A stretch of 64,000 nucleotides of DNA. Source: Ancylostoma caninum (Eukaryota > Nematoda > Chromadorea > Rhabditida > Ancylostomatidae). Every line of letters begins with the position of its first letter. Position 1 is the first letter of the stretch. The notes under the pieces are model-generated. The model did not search any database. It was not told where the DNA came from and was given only the letters and a program-made list of their open reading frames with translations. The DNA lies in the NCBI GenBank assembly GCA_037903475.1, contig JBAJFG010000127.1:31876-95875 (forward strand). Reading direction: 5' to 3'. This document shows, piece by piece, positions 25,953 through 37,700 of this stretch. The translations under genes were made by a program, and so were the position numbers.

Positions 25953-26146
25953 ACAGATCCTCAAGCTGCATAATCCCCATAGGACCCCAACAACGAGAGG
26001 TGCTCAAAGAGCGCATCCTATATAAGGAAACCGAGTAAATCCTATCGCTCAGATCCTCAAGCTGCATAATCCCCATGGGACCCCAATAACGAGAGGTGCT
26101 CAAGGAGCGCATCCTATATAAGGAAACCGAGTAAATCCTATCGCTA
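25953..26146. repeat. 97-bp tandem duplication with a TATATAAGG motif in each unit
   Basis: Two nearly identical units (CAGATCCTCAAGCTGCATAA to AAATCCTATCGCT) lie head to tail at 25953-26048 and 26050-26145, differing at about four positions. Each has CATCCTATATAAGG, a TATA-like sequence. Confidence 0.9.
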
Positions 26147-27495
26147 AGGCCTCCACTCATCCTTTCGAAGTTTCACGTCCAGCGTTCCAAGATTCAGTGC
26201 AGTTATTGACAGGGCTCCATCAGAGGGGCTACTCTGCTCCGTACATTGCTGCTATGCATCGCTAAATCGTTGTAAACACTGTTCCGCCCAGAGGGCTCGA
26301 GATCGCTAGCTGCTGTTCCCACCGCGAAATCCCGAATGCACCCGACTTCCACCACGTCTATGCACCTATGACAAAACATCGGCCGAATGCCCCGTCAGCT
26401 GCGCATCTTCGCGAGCCACAGTCTATATATGAGTTCACGGCTAAAGCATGCGATCACGAGCTATTCCTCCTACGCCTGCGCTCTAGAAAATTTTGTTGCA
26501 CTAGCATGTTTCATATAAGAGGATTGTGCTCATAAATGGTGTTGCTAAAGAATTGGAAAACAGAAAAACATAAGTCACCTATGAATAAATAGGGAATAAG
26601 TAGTAGTAAACTCCGGTCAGACTAAAAAAAACTCAAACATTGGGGCGGAAGCTTTTTGGAATAGTGTAGCCGCCATCATACTGCTCCCCTGAGTCACAGC
26701 TTATAGTGAAGCATGAACAAAGAATATTATTAGCACAGTTTCCATTTCAGTCCCCCCCCCCACCGTAGTTTCTCCTAGTAATTCATCCGGAGGAGTTTCT
26801 ACATCTTCTGCGCAGTGTTCTGTGCGACTCTGTGATTTGAAAGAACTAAGCGTTGCTTCTGGATCAATGCTATACTATGTATTTAGTCAGTTGATACTAC
26901 GCGTATAGTGAGCGGGGGTGGACAATTTCATATTTTTCACTGCCCATTTCAGCAAATACCTAATGTTGAGCAGCCATCTCTTGTATCTATAACTCACTTT
27001 CGGAAATTGTGATTTCTTCACATGCTCATATACAGCGTTGGACTCCGTAAATATGTTTGGTACAAAATATGAGTAGCAAAACTGCAGCCAGCACAACGCA
27101 ACTTCCAGAATTTCACTCTTTGAGAGAAAAAAAACACTGAAAGTTCCGGCTAAAGAATGTATGATACGCCGACGACAGTGCGTGCAAGAAAACAGAAAAT
27201 TGACAGTAAGCGTCACTTCAGGTATATGTATTACTGCCGCTTAGGGCAGACATTGGTTATCTGCTGAAAAACTCCTCGAAACTCATGTGTATGACAAAAT
27301 CCAGCTTAGTCACTCTCCAAAACTTCCGAAAACTTCAGCTTTTTTTGCGATTTTTCGGGAGTCGGAAACCCAAAAAACACCGGCATATCGGAAATTTCGG
27401 AAGTAGGAATTCCGCTCATCCCTGACGCGGAGAATACCCAGCTAGACCAGCACTATTGGATATCGGGGGTTTTTTTAATCCCTTTTAGTCCTGGT

Positions 27496-27769
27496 ATATA
27501 GTCCGTTAGCTTAGAGAGGGCGGATGGTGTGACTGGTGGTTGTCTGCACTCAGGACCTTAGCACGATGTCGACCAACTGATCCAACTTTAACGTTTTTTT
27601 AGGTTTTGATTTGTCTGTGGTGTGACTCCTCCCATTTTGATGTTTTCCTACTGCCGCATAGTAAAATCTCCTTCCAAACGCATCCGGCAGCGTCCTCTCG
27701 GTGGAATGAGTGCGGTTGCAATTGCGAAATCCCTCCATCGGCCCTCTGTGAACTAACGGACTATAAATT
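27496..27769. mobile_element. MITE with ~31-bp terminal inverted repeats
   Basis: The left end TATAGTCCGTTAG..AGAGGGCGGATGG is mirrored by the right end CCATCGGCCCTCTG..CTAACGGACTATA, about 270 bp in total. A related single terminus (GGCTCTCTGTGAGCTAAGAG) appears at about 28795-28830. No coding capacity. Confidence 0.7.
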
Positions 27770-28899
27770 TCGCATGAGTGAGAATTCCAAGTCATCTGTA
27801 GCTCCCTTCTGTTGTTCGCAATTACATGATGTCGCTTTTCATAGAGACAGCTGAGGAACTGCACAGTCTCTGGCAAGAGTGAGTGAATGGGGAGAAGGGC
27901 ATTTATGAATAAAGTATTGTTTGGTGTTTGTTGGAATGATAAACATGTTCGAGACCTGTCAAAACTAGCACAAACTTATTTTTCACCTCACGCCTTCGCA
28001 CTACGCCAAAGAAGCTAGGTATCCTTGATAATTATGTAAAATCCTTGGTAATTATGTAGAATAAGGCACACGACGCACACGTGCAAGGTCCTTGTTTCTC
28101 ACCTAAAGCTGCATTTTGACTTCGAAGTGAACACCTTTTCCGTTAACACTTCGCCGCAAGTAGTAAGCAGAAAAGTTGCCATCATTCCACGACGAGCCAC
28201 CAACGAAGAAGCGGTGCATAAGGACCTCCGGGTAAGGTTTTCATGTGTCACGATTACGTGGATTGTGCTATTCACCCCTCATTTCAGTGGCATCATCACC
28301 AAGAATGAAGGAGGTGAAGGTGAAGAACAAGAATGTTAGTGAAATTTGCACGTGCTCCACTCTCACATCACCTCCAGGTCCATTGTAACTTGTGAGACAA
28401 TAAGAAACTATTGCGGCTAACAAGCTATGTACCAGCCTGTGTCATTTGTCAAAAGGAGAGTTTACGACGCCGTGGTCGACAAGAATGCCATCGTGATACA
28501 TGGCGATTCCCGAGACAACGCGGACGAGTTTCCGCATGCTGCAGTTTAGTAGAATCGATAGCATGTATGCATGTGTAGTGTGTTCCACCGGGAACATAGT
28601 TGCGAAGATATCAGAGAAGGAGAGAACGCTAGAAATAGTGCCGTGTTTGGGGATAGGAGGGGGTAAAGGGGCTCCCAAGGCTCGCTGACAGTCATAGCCT
28701 GCCTTGGGAGCCTGTACCATGCGGAGATTTTGCGTGGTTGCTGCAACGGGTAGCGGCCACGCCCGCGCTCCGTAATTGCGGCCAAAAGCGGATTAGCGGC
28801 TCTCTGTGAGCTAAGAGACTATACGAACAGCTTTTCATTCAGCTAGCTGAATTCTCGCTCTAACGCAGCCCCTCCCAAAAAATGTTATTGAGAAAAACA

Positions 28900-29880
28900 G
28901 CGTTATTATTGGCACTATGTTTATTTTTAGGCAACTGAAAAGGGCGCAGCGACGGGAGGACTGGAAATTCAGAGCGATTCTTCTAGCAGATAGAATGGCC
29001 GCAATAAGAGGAAATTGCTTCGAGTTGAGGTCAGCTAAGGCAAGCACGCTTTATAAATATACGGATGAAAAATTACGAAGAAAGGAATATGAGCTAGGCA
29101 AGTTGGTAACAATGCCATCAAATTACGTCGGTAGCAGGAAATGGTGTCAGAAACAGTATTCGAAAGGAATGGCTATTGCACAGAGGCTGGGGAAACCAGA
29201 CTTATTCCTCACGTTCACGAGAAACAGCGAGTGGCCTGAGTTAAAGAAGAACCATCCCGGAAAACATGACAGCTGGATCACAGATCCATTTTTGTTTGTC
29301 CGTTTTTTTTTTGTTTTTTATGTGAAGTTAAGAATTTTTAAGAGACCTCAAGGACGGGAGAATATTTGGTGAGGTTCTTGCGTATCAAGCATCAGTTGAG
29401 TTTCAAAAGTGGAATGCCTCATGCTCACATTCTTTTAACTCTTGCAGAGAATATTACGACTGCCGAAGAAGTAGATAGGTGTATATCCGCCACCATTCCT
29501 CCGTTTCCAGTGAAAGGAGAAAAGGATCATGATTCAAAAAGAGATTGCATGAATATGTGTAGAAATTTATGATACATGAACCTTGTACTGGCCGTGAGGA
29601 TTTGACATGATGACAAAGAAATCCCTAGCTTTGTGAGAAGCGCTTTCCTAAACAGTTTCGTGATACAACGGAAATTTCCGACGATGGGTATCCTCTATAT
29701 AAGCGACCAGATGATGGTCGCTACATGGCAGTGGGTCGTGAAAAGCAAACTCTTGCTAGCAATGCTGATGTAGTTCCCTATAATAGCTGTCTATTAACTC
29801 GATATAATTGCCATATATCGAGTTATTATTATTATATATCATTCATAAACCATCATTGGTCGTGTGCGGCCGCGCTTTCT
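28900..29880 (+). pseudogene. Helitron Rep (HUH) transposase fragment
   Basis: Rolling-circle transposase relic. Frame 1 (28917 to about 29317) contains PSNYVGSRKWCQKQYSKGMA and GKPDLFLTFTRNSEWPE, the conserved block before the HUH motif. Frame 2 (from 29366) gives FKSGMPHAHILLTLAE with the two metal-binding histidines. Frame 3 (about 29632-29830) gives KRFPKQFRDT, DDGYPLYKRPDDGR and VVPYNSCLLTRYNCHI, the usual downstream order. At least three frame breaks and several stops separate them. The catalytic tyrosines and the helicase domain are not found before the sequence becomes unrelated. Inactive. Confidence 0.8.
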
Positions 29881-30003
29881 TAAGGCTCTTCTTCAAGTTC
29901 TATTAGTTCACGATCTGTAGCTTCGGGCTTATTACGATTACTATGGTTTTTATGCAAGCACAGTAAGTAAGTAATTTTATCCTCATTCCTGATCGCGCGC
30001 CTT

Positions 30004-30087
30004 TTTTCGAGCTTCGCTAAGGTTTGCATATTGCTATCGTCTCAGCTTTCGAGCTTCGCTAAGGTTTGCATATTGCTATCGTCTCAG
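30004..30087. repeat. 42-bp tandem duplication
   Basis: The segment TTTCGAGCTTCGCTAAGGTT..ATCGTCTCAG occurs twice head to tail (30004-30045, 30046-30087) with a single difference, implying a recent slippage or duplication just before the CR1-like element. Confidence 0.9.
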
Positions 30088-30109
30088 TGCTTTTGATCCT
30101 TGACTGGAA

Positions 30110-31490
30110 GTTAGCAAAAGATGAGAACATCTAAAGCTGATCATGCAGAATACAGCTGCAAATGTTGAGGATGACGATGAGTTGAGCAAAATGACTGTCA
30201 GTGAGCTTATTACATACGCTAAAGAGAGGAACAAGGACCCGACAATCGAGCATGTGCTAGAGCTTCTCTCTCAAAAGATCCCTAGAGAGATTTCTCGTGA
30301 AGTAGAGGCTGAAAAGCGCGCCCTACTGTTGTCATTAGTGGCATAAAGGAACCTGCCGAGGGACAGGAACCTGTCGACGTATGACTGTAAGAGTTAGACA
30401 ACGATTCTCCAATAGATATTCATGTACCAGTGGAGTCGCGCAGGGAGGAGCATTGTCACCACTGCTATTCCTCATGTATACCATTGATCTACCGCAATTA
30501 CGAAGAACTTCTTCCGAAGTTAAGGTGCAAGCATATGCGGAAGACGTAAAGATCTATGGTGCATTCAACAGTCAAAATAGCATTGATGTCCATTCTGCGC
30601 TCTCGCTGTCGATTGGAAAACTCATTACTTGGACTTTGCAGTGGGAGCTACCCATCAACCCTAACAAACGCTCTTTTTTGCACCTCGGCGATTGCGACTC
30701 ACCCTGGCTATACCATAAATGGAGTCAAAATGAATCAATGTCAACATGCTCAAGACTTGGGCGTCTTGATAGATATCCACCTTAAATTCTCTGCCCATAT
30801 TGATGCCGTTGTTAAGAGAGCATATTCCACCCTTTCAACATCTTCCGTAGTGTTCACTGCTCCAAACATACTATTTTAACTAAACTCTATAAAGCATATG
30901 TGCTACCACACTTGGAATACTGCTCTCAAGTGTGGAATCCTACTCTTGAAAAAGATATAGAAAAGATTGAAAAAGTCCAACACACTTTCACGCGTTTAAC
31001 ATTTCATAGGTGTTTTCGTGAACCACTTCCACGAAATCTTTCTGAGTATAACAGCCGCCTTAAGACTTTAGGTCTAAGAAGTTTACAAGATCGGAGATTG
31101 TTTTTTGACCTAGTTTTCTGTTTCTGTATTCTACGTAAAGAAATTGGATTGAATGCGAGTAAATATTGGATATTTAGACCAACATCCACGAGATTAGGTG
31201 GATTTGATCTACATTATGCGAAGCCCAACCGCCACAACATCTCTGCTCTGCTCAACATTGTACTTTACCGTTGTGCTAGACTCTTTCAACGCCAATCTCC
31301 TGAAGTTCTCTCATCTGAAAATAGTAACATTTTTAGGAAAAAACTGCTGAAAACGAATATGAACCGTTTCTTTGATGGCATTTGACACACTAGAATTCAT
31401 CTTTTCACTTATTCAGATATATGCGTTAACTTACTACCATACTACTCTCACATGAAGCTAAGGCGCACAATTAGTCCATGCTTCAGGAAA
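30110..31490 (+). pseudogene. CR1/jockey-like non-LTR retrotransposon, internally deleted
   Basis: 30143-30330 encodes an acidic, helix-rich ORF1-like start (PTIEHVLELLSQKIPREISR, then in the next frame a VVISGIKEP-type segment). It is joined to the middle of a reverse transcriptase. From 30381 come GVAQGGALSPLLFLMYTIDL (motif B) and YAEDVKIYG (motif C, first catalytic Asp changed to Glu). In other frames follow QDLGVLIDIHLKFSAHID and YKAYVLPHLEYCSQVWNP, then the C-terminal region to 31385. The endonuclease and RT fingers are missing, the frame changes at least twice and a stop interrupts at 30879, so the copy is dead. The A-rich sequence near 31490 is the probable 3' end. Confidence 0.75.
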
Positions 31491-32399
31491 AAAAAAGTTA
31501 TTTGAACTGAAAAAGTAAAGGATGCAAGCGTTTATTCCATTTGAAAATGGAAAACTGAAAAATGAAAGAAAAATGAAAAATGGAAGACTGAAAATTTTTC
31601 TACTCCTTTTGTCTTACTTTCAACTTCAGAAATCGAAAAGCTTTGTTCAACTTTCAAGGATTTAGTACGAAACGTGATTTAAGCTGCCAATTTTTTTGTT
31701 GAGGATCTAATGTCTTGATAAGCTGTCGAGCTGTCGTCTCGTCTGCTAATACTTGAACGGAAATTAATTCCAGCTGGCAAAGCTGACTGAGAAATAGAAC
31801 TGGACATATCCAGTAGTCAAGACGAGAAAGGAAGCGAACGCATCCTAGGGTATGCTGGTTGTGTCCACCAACGTCCACGGATGACTGTACCAGCACTCCG
31901 AACTCTTCCATTGGTCTACCATGAGTCCATTATTAAGGGTGAGTTCAGTCAGGTTCGACGAGGCCACGCCCTCTTTAACTCCTCGATGTGGAGCCTGGAG
32001 CCTTGTTGGAGTCATTCGTTGTAGAAGGTAGACACAACTAGCATACCCCCGGATGTGTTCACTTTGTAAGCCAGATGTGTTACACCGAAGTTTGTGAGGA
32101 TCTCCTTCAGTAGTGCTAGGTCACCTTGGCAATTGAAATCGACTGACTATGAAGTCTGTTCAAACAAAAAACGCAATGGCGAGGCAATAAGAATGATTAT
32201 GGGATTTGCCACTTGAACAGACATTTGACCATGCATTACATGCTTCAATTTCCAATCTTTTCTAAAGCAAATTCCACCTGAATATTTGAAATTCAATAAA
32301 AAAATTAGTGGATAACACTAATTTGCTACAATATAGCTGATATCATTCGCTTAAAAATAGCCTCAAAATGAGTGGAAGCTGTCATCGCATTGAAATAAG
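31491..32399. other. no gene recognised
   Basis: A-rich start (GAAAAATGAAAG repeats, 31545-31600), then unremarkable sequence with no supportable open frame. Confidence 0.5.
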
Positions 32400-33050
32400 C
32401 GTACGCTCTACTATTCACTCAGTGGTGGCCGGCGGCTCGATTCTTCGGGTGCCATTATAGGCAGACAAGGTCTGATCACGCTCCACCCGTGTCTCGCTAC
32501 GCGCTTTGCTTGAATCTGCCTGACAGAGCAACTCGTCCATCCATCCATCATCTGAGCGTGGGGAAAAACGCTAAGCTAGCGGTACTACTTTCACCAAAAA
32601 ACCGTCATCGGGGTTAATCTTCGCTGTCGGGAGTGTCATCACTTCTGCTCTCCAAACTCACGATTCACAACCACATGTCACGCACACCACAACTTCCGTT
32701 CTCATGAATCGATGGCTCTTGAACCTCTAGTTCCGCCCCCTCATGCATGTGGAGAGAGAATAAAAGGAGTCTGGGCCAATGATGGTCGGCTCGCTATGAG
32801 CCTTCAATAAGGTAGCTAGACAAGTATACTTTCTGAACCCATAGGTCGCCACACTCTCTTTCTCCCATACTCTCTATTTCTATCCATCTTTAGTATAACT
32901 CTTTGTTTAATAGATTGTAGGGAAAGTAAATAGAATAATAAAAGACTCAGTGCGCTAGTGTCTGAACAATTGAGCCAGCAGAACCCAAGACCTTGGTTCT
33001 GTTCAAACAACCACCACCGACCATAACCAAGCAGTTATACAGAATACTAA
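32400..33050 (+). repeat. possible solo LTR or promoter-like repeat
   Basis: This stretch is less AT-rich than its surroundings. It carries GAATAAAAGGAG (TATA-like) near 32759, CAATAAGG near 32806 and AATAATAAAAGACTC near 32935, the arrangement expected of an LTR promoter and poly(A) region. No second copy, primer-binding site or flanking duplication was found. Confidence 0.2.
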
Positions 33051-34760
33051 CTATTCGGAGATGTTCCCATTCCTCTGTTCCTCCCCCTTGATGTAAAGGC
33101 AGTAGGCCACGAAAGTTCAGCTTATTTTCTGAGGGTAGAACCCGAAGATTGATAGTTTCTATTTCTGCATGGCTATTCCCTCACAATTAGGTAAATATCA
33201 GAGAAAATGTAGATGTTGAATTTTTTGAGAAGTCAATCAATCAAGGATAGTTATTATGGAAGTATCTTAGCTCAAAATAAAGTGGTAACTGAATGGAGGC
33301 TGTGACTAGATGTGGAACTTGTCCATCATCCTAGATGATTTCCGCAAACGCCGCGAAGCGGTAAGTTGACCTCTTTGCACCTCGTTAACGAACAACCAAT
33401 CGCGCAGTCTTCCAGCCAATCACAGCGCTGCTTTAACATAGCCCTTAATTACGCTGGTCCAGAAGGTCCGTCTCTCCAGCGGACATTTATAATTCCTCAA
33501 CCTAATACATTGGATGAACCTAGTACATTGGATGTTATTTGGGGTTAGTTACGTCAACCCCAACCAGAAAGAGCGAAAAAGCTGCCTACGCGAAGTTATT
33601 TCTTTTTTCTGGGCATGATCATTACGAGATCATTTCGATAGCAACCAGTTTCACCTGGAGCGATTTCGTTTGCTCCGAGGTTCTTCTGATATTGTGGAAA
33701 GAACTCCTGTACTGTGGAAAGAACCCCTGTAAGAATATTGTGGAAAGAACTATCGTACTTCTAAAACAAAAACACGTCAGGAAGGATCTCGTCCCCGCGC
33801 AAGCTCCGCCCCGAGATCTGAGATTCTTCCGCAAATCTGGAGTGTTCCTGTGGCCCCATCAAAGGCATCGCTTCTCTTTGTCATTTGGTTAGCCATACTA
33901 GTGTTCCGGTCGACACTGTATTCCTCTTTGTGGTAAGGACAGAAAAACAAAGACAATTTCTAATTAGAATATCAAATCTGTTAGGTGAGAAACATTTATT
34001 ACTTACTTCATTCAACATAAATCTGGGCAGTCTATCCGTTCGTACGACAATTTCAATTCATTCCTCTTAGGTTGGAGGATTTCTGCAATGGTTCTGCAGT
34101 TCGAGAAAATGGAGAAAAATAGAACTTCGGAATATAACATGAAAGCAAATAGAATGGAGACCTCGAGCAAAATGAAAATGGGCACGAAATACACATTACT
34201 TGAGAGCAATGCTGATTGAATAAGTACCTTATGGTATCACAGTCATGGATAACGACTCTTTCAAGCAAGCCAGTCGCTACGGTTATCCTGATGAGGTAAG
34301 TAGCTACGATGATGATGAAAGTACTGAGTGGCAAACGGGTGTCAGTTAACTGCTTTTTTATAGAAGACAGTGTTGGCTTTGAAAATTCAAGCATTAGCGA
34401 ACGACAAATCGTGCCGGAATGCTCACTCACTGCTTCCCTATTAATTTCTCAAAGCAGGCAGGTTTTCGCATGAGGTAATGAGGAGAGATCACCCATTCCT
34501 CAACGAGGCATCATCAGTGAGCTGAGCTTGAGCGAGAACTACATAAATACATGGCGTTTCTATAATGGCAGTACATGTACCTCTGAGCAAATGCATACAT
34601 AACAGAAGTGGAAAATTCCGTAATTTTTGTGTACAAAACGTATGAATCAATTCACTGGTCACACTTGGTGTTCCTGTCTCGACACAGTAGTGCTAACGAC
34701 TGTACGACGTGCGTAGCTATCCTGGAAAGAACACAAGGAAGAAATTAGAGGATAGTTCCA
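33051..34760. other. no gene recognised
   Basis: Contains CCGCGAAGCGG at 33353-33363, the same core as the hairpin in the tandem repeat at 14231-14508, followed by GTAAGT. A short direct repeat TGTGGAAAGAAC occurs three times at 33694-33750. No gene model. Confidence 0.4.
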
Positions 34761-37700
34761 TCACTTGCAAAGATTTAGGTGCGTTAATACCTCGGCTTCT
34801 GCAGACACAGGCCTTCTTGATACCTTAGTCCACTCGTCTTCTTCGAGAAGAGGACGAGTAGCTCGGCCATTGTGGTAAACATTCGAATCCTTGTAAGTCG
34901 TATCCTTGTATGATCGTCGTTCCTCATATCGCTCTCGGTTCCTGACTCTGAAATGGAGAAGAGCAATCATCCGTGAGGTATTCTACAACAACTACTTCCA
35001 GGCTTCTACAACAACTACTTCCAGCCCCCCCCCCCCCCCGAGAATGGGTCGGCAAATTTTTGAAATTAGTTACAATACATATAAAAATCTTCTATTAGGT
35101 TATTTCTATTAGTTTATTTTTATTATTGTTTTTAGTATAATTTTTACTGGTTATTAATTATTATTTATCATTAAATTATTAAAATTAAACTATTATTAAA
35201 TTATAAAAATTATTATTTATTAAGATTTTTATTAATTCTATTTTCCGTCTGGGTCCCCAAAACGGCGGCGACCTCACTTTTTTTCCCTGGGGGGGGCCCC
35301 TCCCGCCCACTTTCTGTGTCCGCCACTGACGGACGCCTATTTTTTCACAACCTATGTATACTCCTCTCGAGACGTTGGAATGGTAACCACAAACTTTGTG
35401 AAGGCTAATAATAGCTCACTTCACCAAAGCAGTACACAGTTTCTTTCTCTTGATAAGTACAAGAAAAAAAAAGAAACACAAAAACTGGCGTCCCACGAAA
35501 GAATCGTGGCTTGTTTTATCTTTTTTTTTCGTGGAAGAAGGTATGTGAAGAAACTCCGCAGCCGAACAACGGCAGCAAACACTTACATGATGTAGGAGAT
35601 GATAAGACAGAGGATAAGGAGCACTGCGATTCCCAGCAGACATCCTAGCACTATGGTCCATATGCGGAATGCTGACGAGACACCCTAAAATATCACGCAT
35701 AAATAATCGGGTGATGGGCACTATCTATCTATAGAGAAAAACTCACAACATAAGTTTCCTGTAGTGCTACTATGCATGTGCCGTTGAAAACAGAACCACT
35801 AGTGACGCAGAGCGTACATTGTGATACCTAAGCAGAACGCTTTCAGTAAAGAATCTCATATTTTGATGCACATCGTGCTCGCTAACCTGTGCATTGTAGC
35901 TGTTGTATGTGCAGTTGAAATACTCCCCAGTGCGGTTATTCGTGCAAACGACGAAGTTGTTGTTTGTGATCGTGTTGGTGTTGCACGTCATGTCACACAT
36001 CTCTCCCATCATTCCGTTTATGCACTGTATATTCAGCGTAAGTTGTAACCTGGAACAAGTTATCGGTAGGTTTCACAACCAGTTAAGAATCAAAAACATC
36101 TTATCCCTAGCTGTTCCACATTTGGCCCAACGCGCTCTCCTAGAGACAGCTTTCATGGATATTTCCACTTTGACTGGAGGTATGTTGCTTGGAAAGGGTT
36201 AACTGTACCATTAAAGCAGAAATGGGCACCGATTAGCCAATAATTGAAAGAAAAGGAGATTTAGGCGATTAAGATCATATGTCATATCTCGCTTTTTGTC
36301 GTGGATTTACCGAAGCACCTAATCACACCTTCTGAGACAGTTCCATGACTGTGCGTTGCAATTTTGTCAAAGGTCGTCAAAATCGAGTCATATAGTAATG
36401 CTGATTCAGTGAATAGAGGGCGCTTCTAAAGAGAGGAAGATGTTTTGTACATCATGCATTGTTTGTTAGACAACAGTTCCGTACGTTTTGGAGACGTGTT
36501 ATACAAATTGTACAAACAAAGGGATACTACAGGGGGCATCATGCCCTCAAATAGCTAATTTGACACTTGCCTATATGAAATATAAGTTTATTACTAATAA
36601 CGGAAATGAGGATTTGAGATATATTAATGACACCTACAGATATATAAACGATATTTTACACATTTCGGAGAATATGAAGACTTTTTTGGATAAATTGAAA
36701 ATAATTTATCATAGTAGTCTAAAAATAGAGCAAACCAACAGCAGCTGTGAGGAAGCGCAGTTTCTGGATCTACACCTTTTCTACGTAGGCAATGGGCTGC
36801 ATTCGAAATTGTACAATAAAACAGATGCTTATAATTTTAAAGTCATTATATATCCAAAAAGCGATTCTAATTTTCCTAAATATATTACTAATACTTTCAG
36901 GACGGAAATGATGCGAATAAGTAGAGGTTATATGTAAAGCTAATTTTCGATGCATGGTTTTTTTTGTGGACCCATTATGAACAGCCACTCCCAACTCTGG
37001 ACAAGAGCATCTTTCACGTGGCTTTAGTACCAGTGAATAATACAGTGTAACCAATGTTGTGCGAATAATCACGTAAATGATTCAAGCTTCACGTTACTGG
37101 GATAGTCTAACTGAAAAGCTTCTGCTTCAATATAAAGGGAGGAAAAAGAGGTGGTCGACTGAGACACGAATGCGCGTAGCATGCTCCTACTCCTCCGGCA
37201 GACATGCATCTTGGCGTTTTCCCCACTATTGGGCCAGGGCAGATCTAAGCCCCATCCGTGGACTTGTTCCCTGGCATCCCTCCGCTAATGGACCACTGCG
37301 GACCCAATCACTATCGATGGACCCGTATTCTGCCCTTTTCCCACTATTGGGCCACGGCGGACCTTCTCTCGATCGGTGGACACTTATCCTGATGTTTTTC
37401 TGGACTACGGTGCCCCGGTCTGTCCGTCGTCAGTGCACCCGCACTCTTTGTAAACCTCGAGAGTAATGGAAGAAAATTAGGAAATATTTAGAAAGTTTGA
37501 TCAGTTGCACAACTGGTTTCAGAAAATGTCATAACAGTTTATGATGACGCGGTCTTCGTTCGTTGACCTATTCGATTGTACTGCCCTTCTTAAAAGTTAT
37601 GGGTAGTTTTTCTTGTCACACTTCATGTGGACCACCCTGTATTAGGTTGGTGCTAAATTAATTGCCGTTTTTGGGGCATGCACAAGTAAACTCTTCTCTT

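Larger units (their letters stand above)
24443..27432. mobile_element. hAT-like element, 2.97 kb, with 15-bp TIRs and 8-bp target duplication
   Basis: The left end is CAGGGATGAGCGGAA at 24451 and the right end is the exact inverse TTCCGCTCATCCCTG finishing at 27424. The 8 flanking bases are GCGCGGAG on the left and ACGCGGAG on the right, one mismatch apart. A CAGGG start and an 8-bp duplication are hAT hallmarks. Both subterminal regions carry clustered CGGAAGT/CGGAAAT motifs, likely transposase binding sites. No hAT transposase is recognisable inside; the body is largely a nested retroelement fragment (24865-25949) plus a tandem duplication, so it is non-autonomous. Confidence 0.75.
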
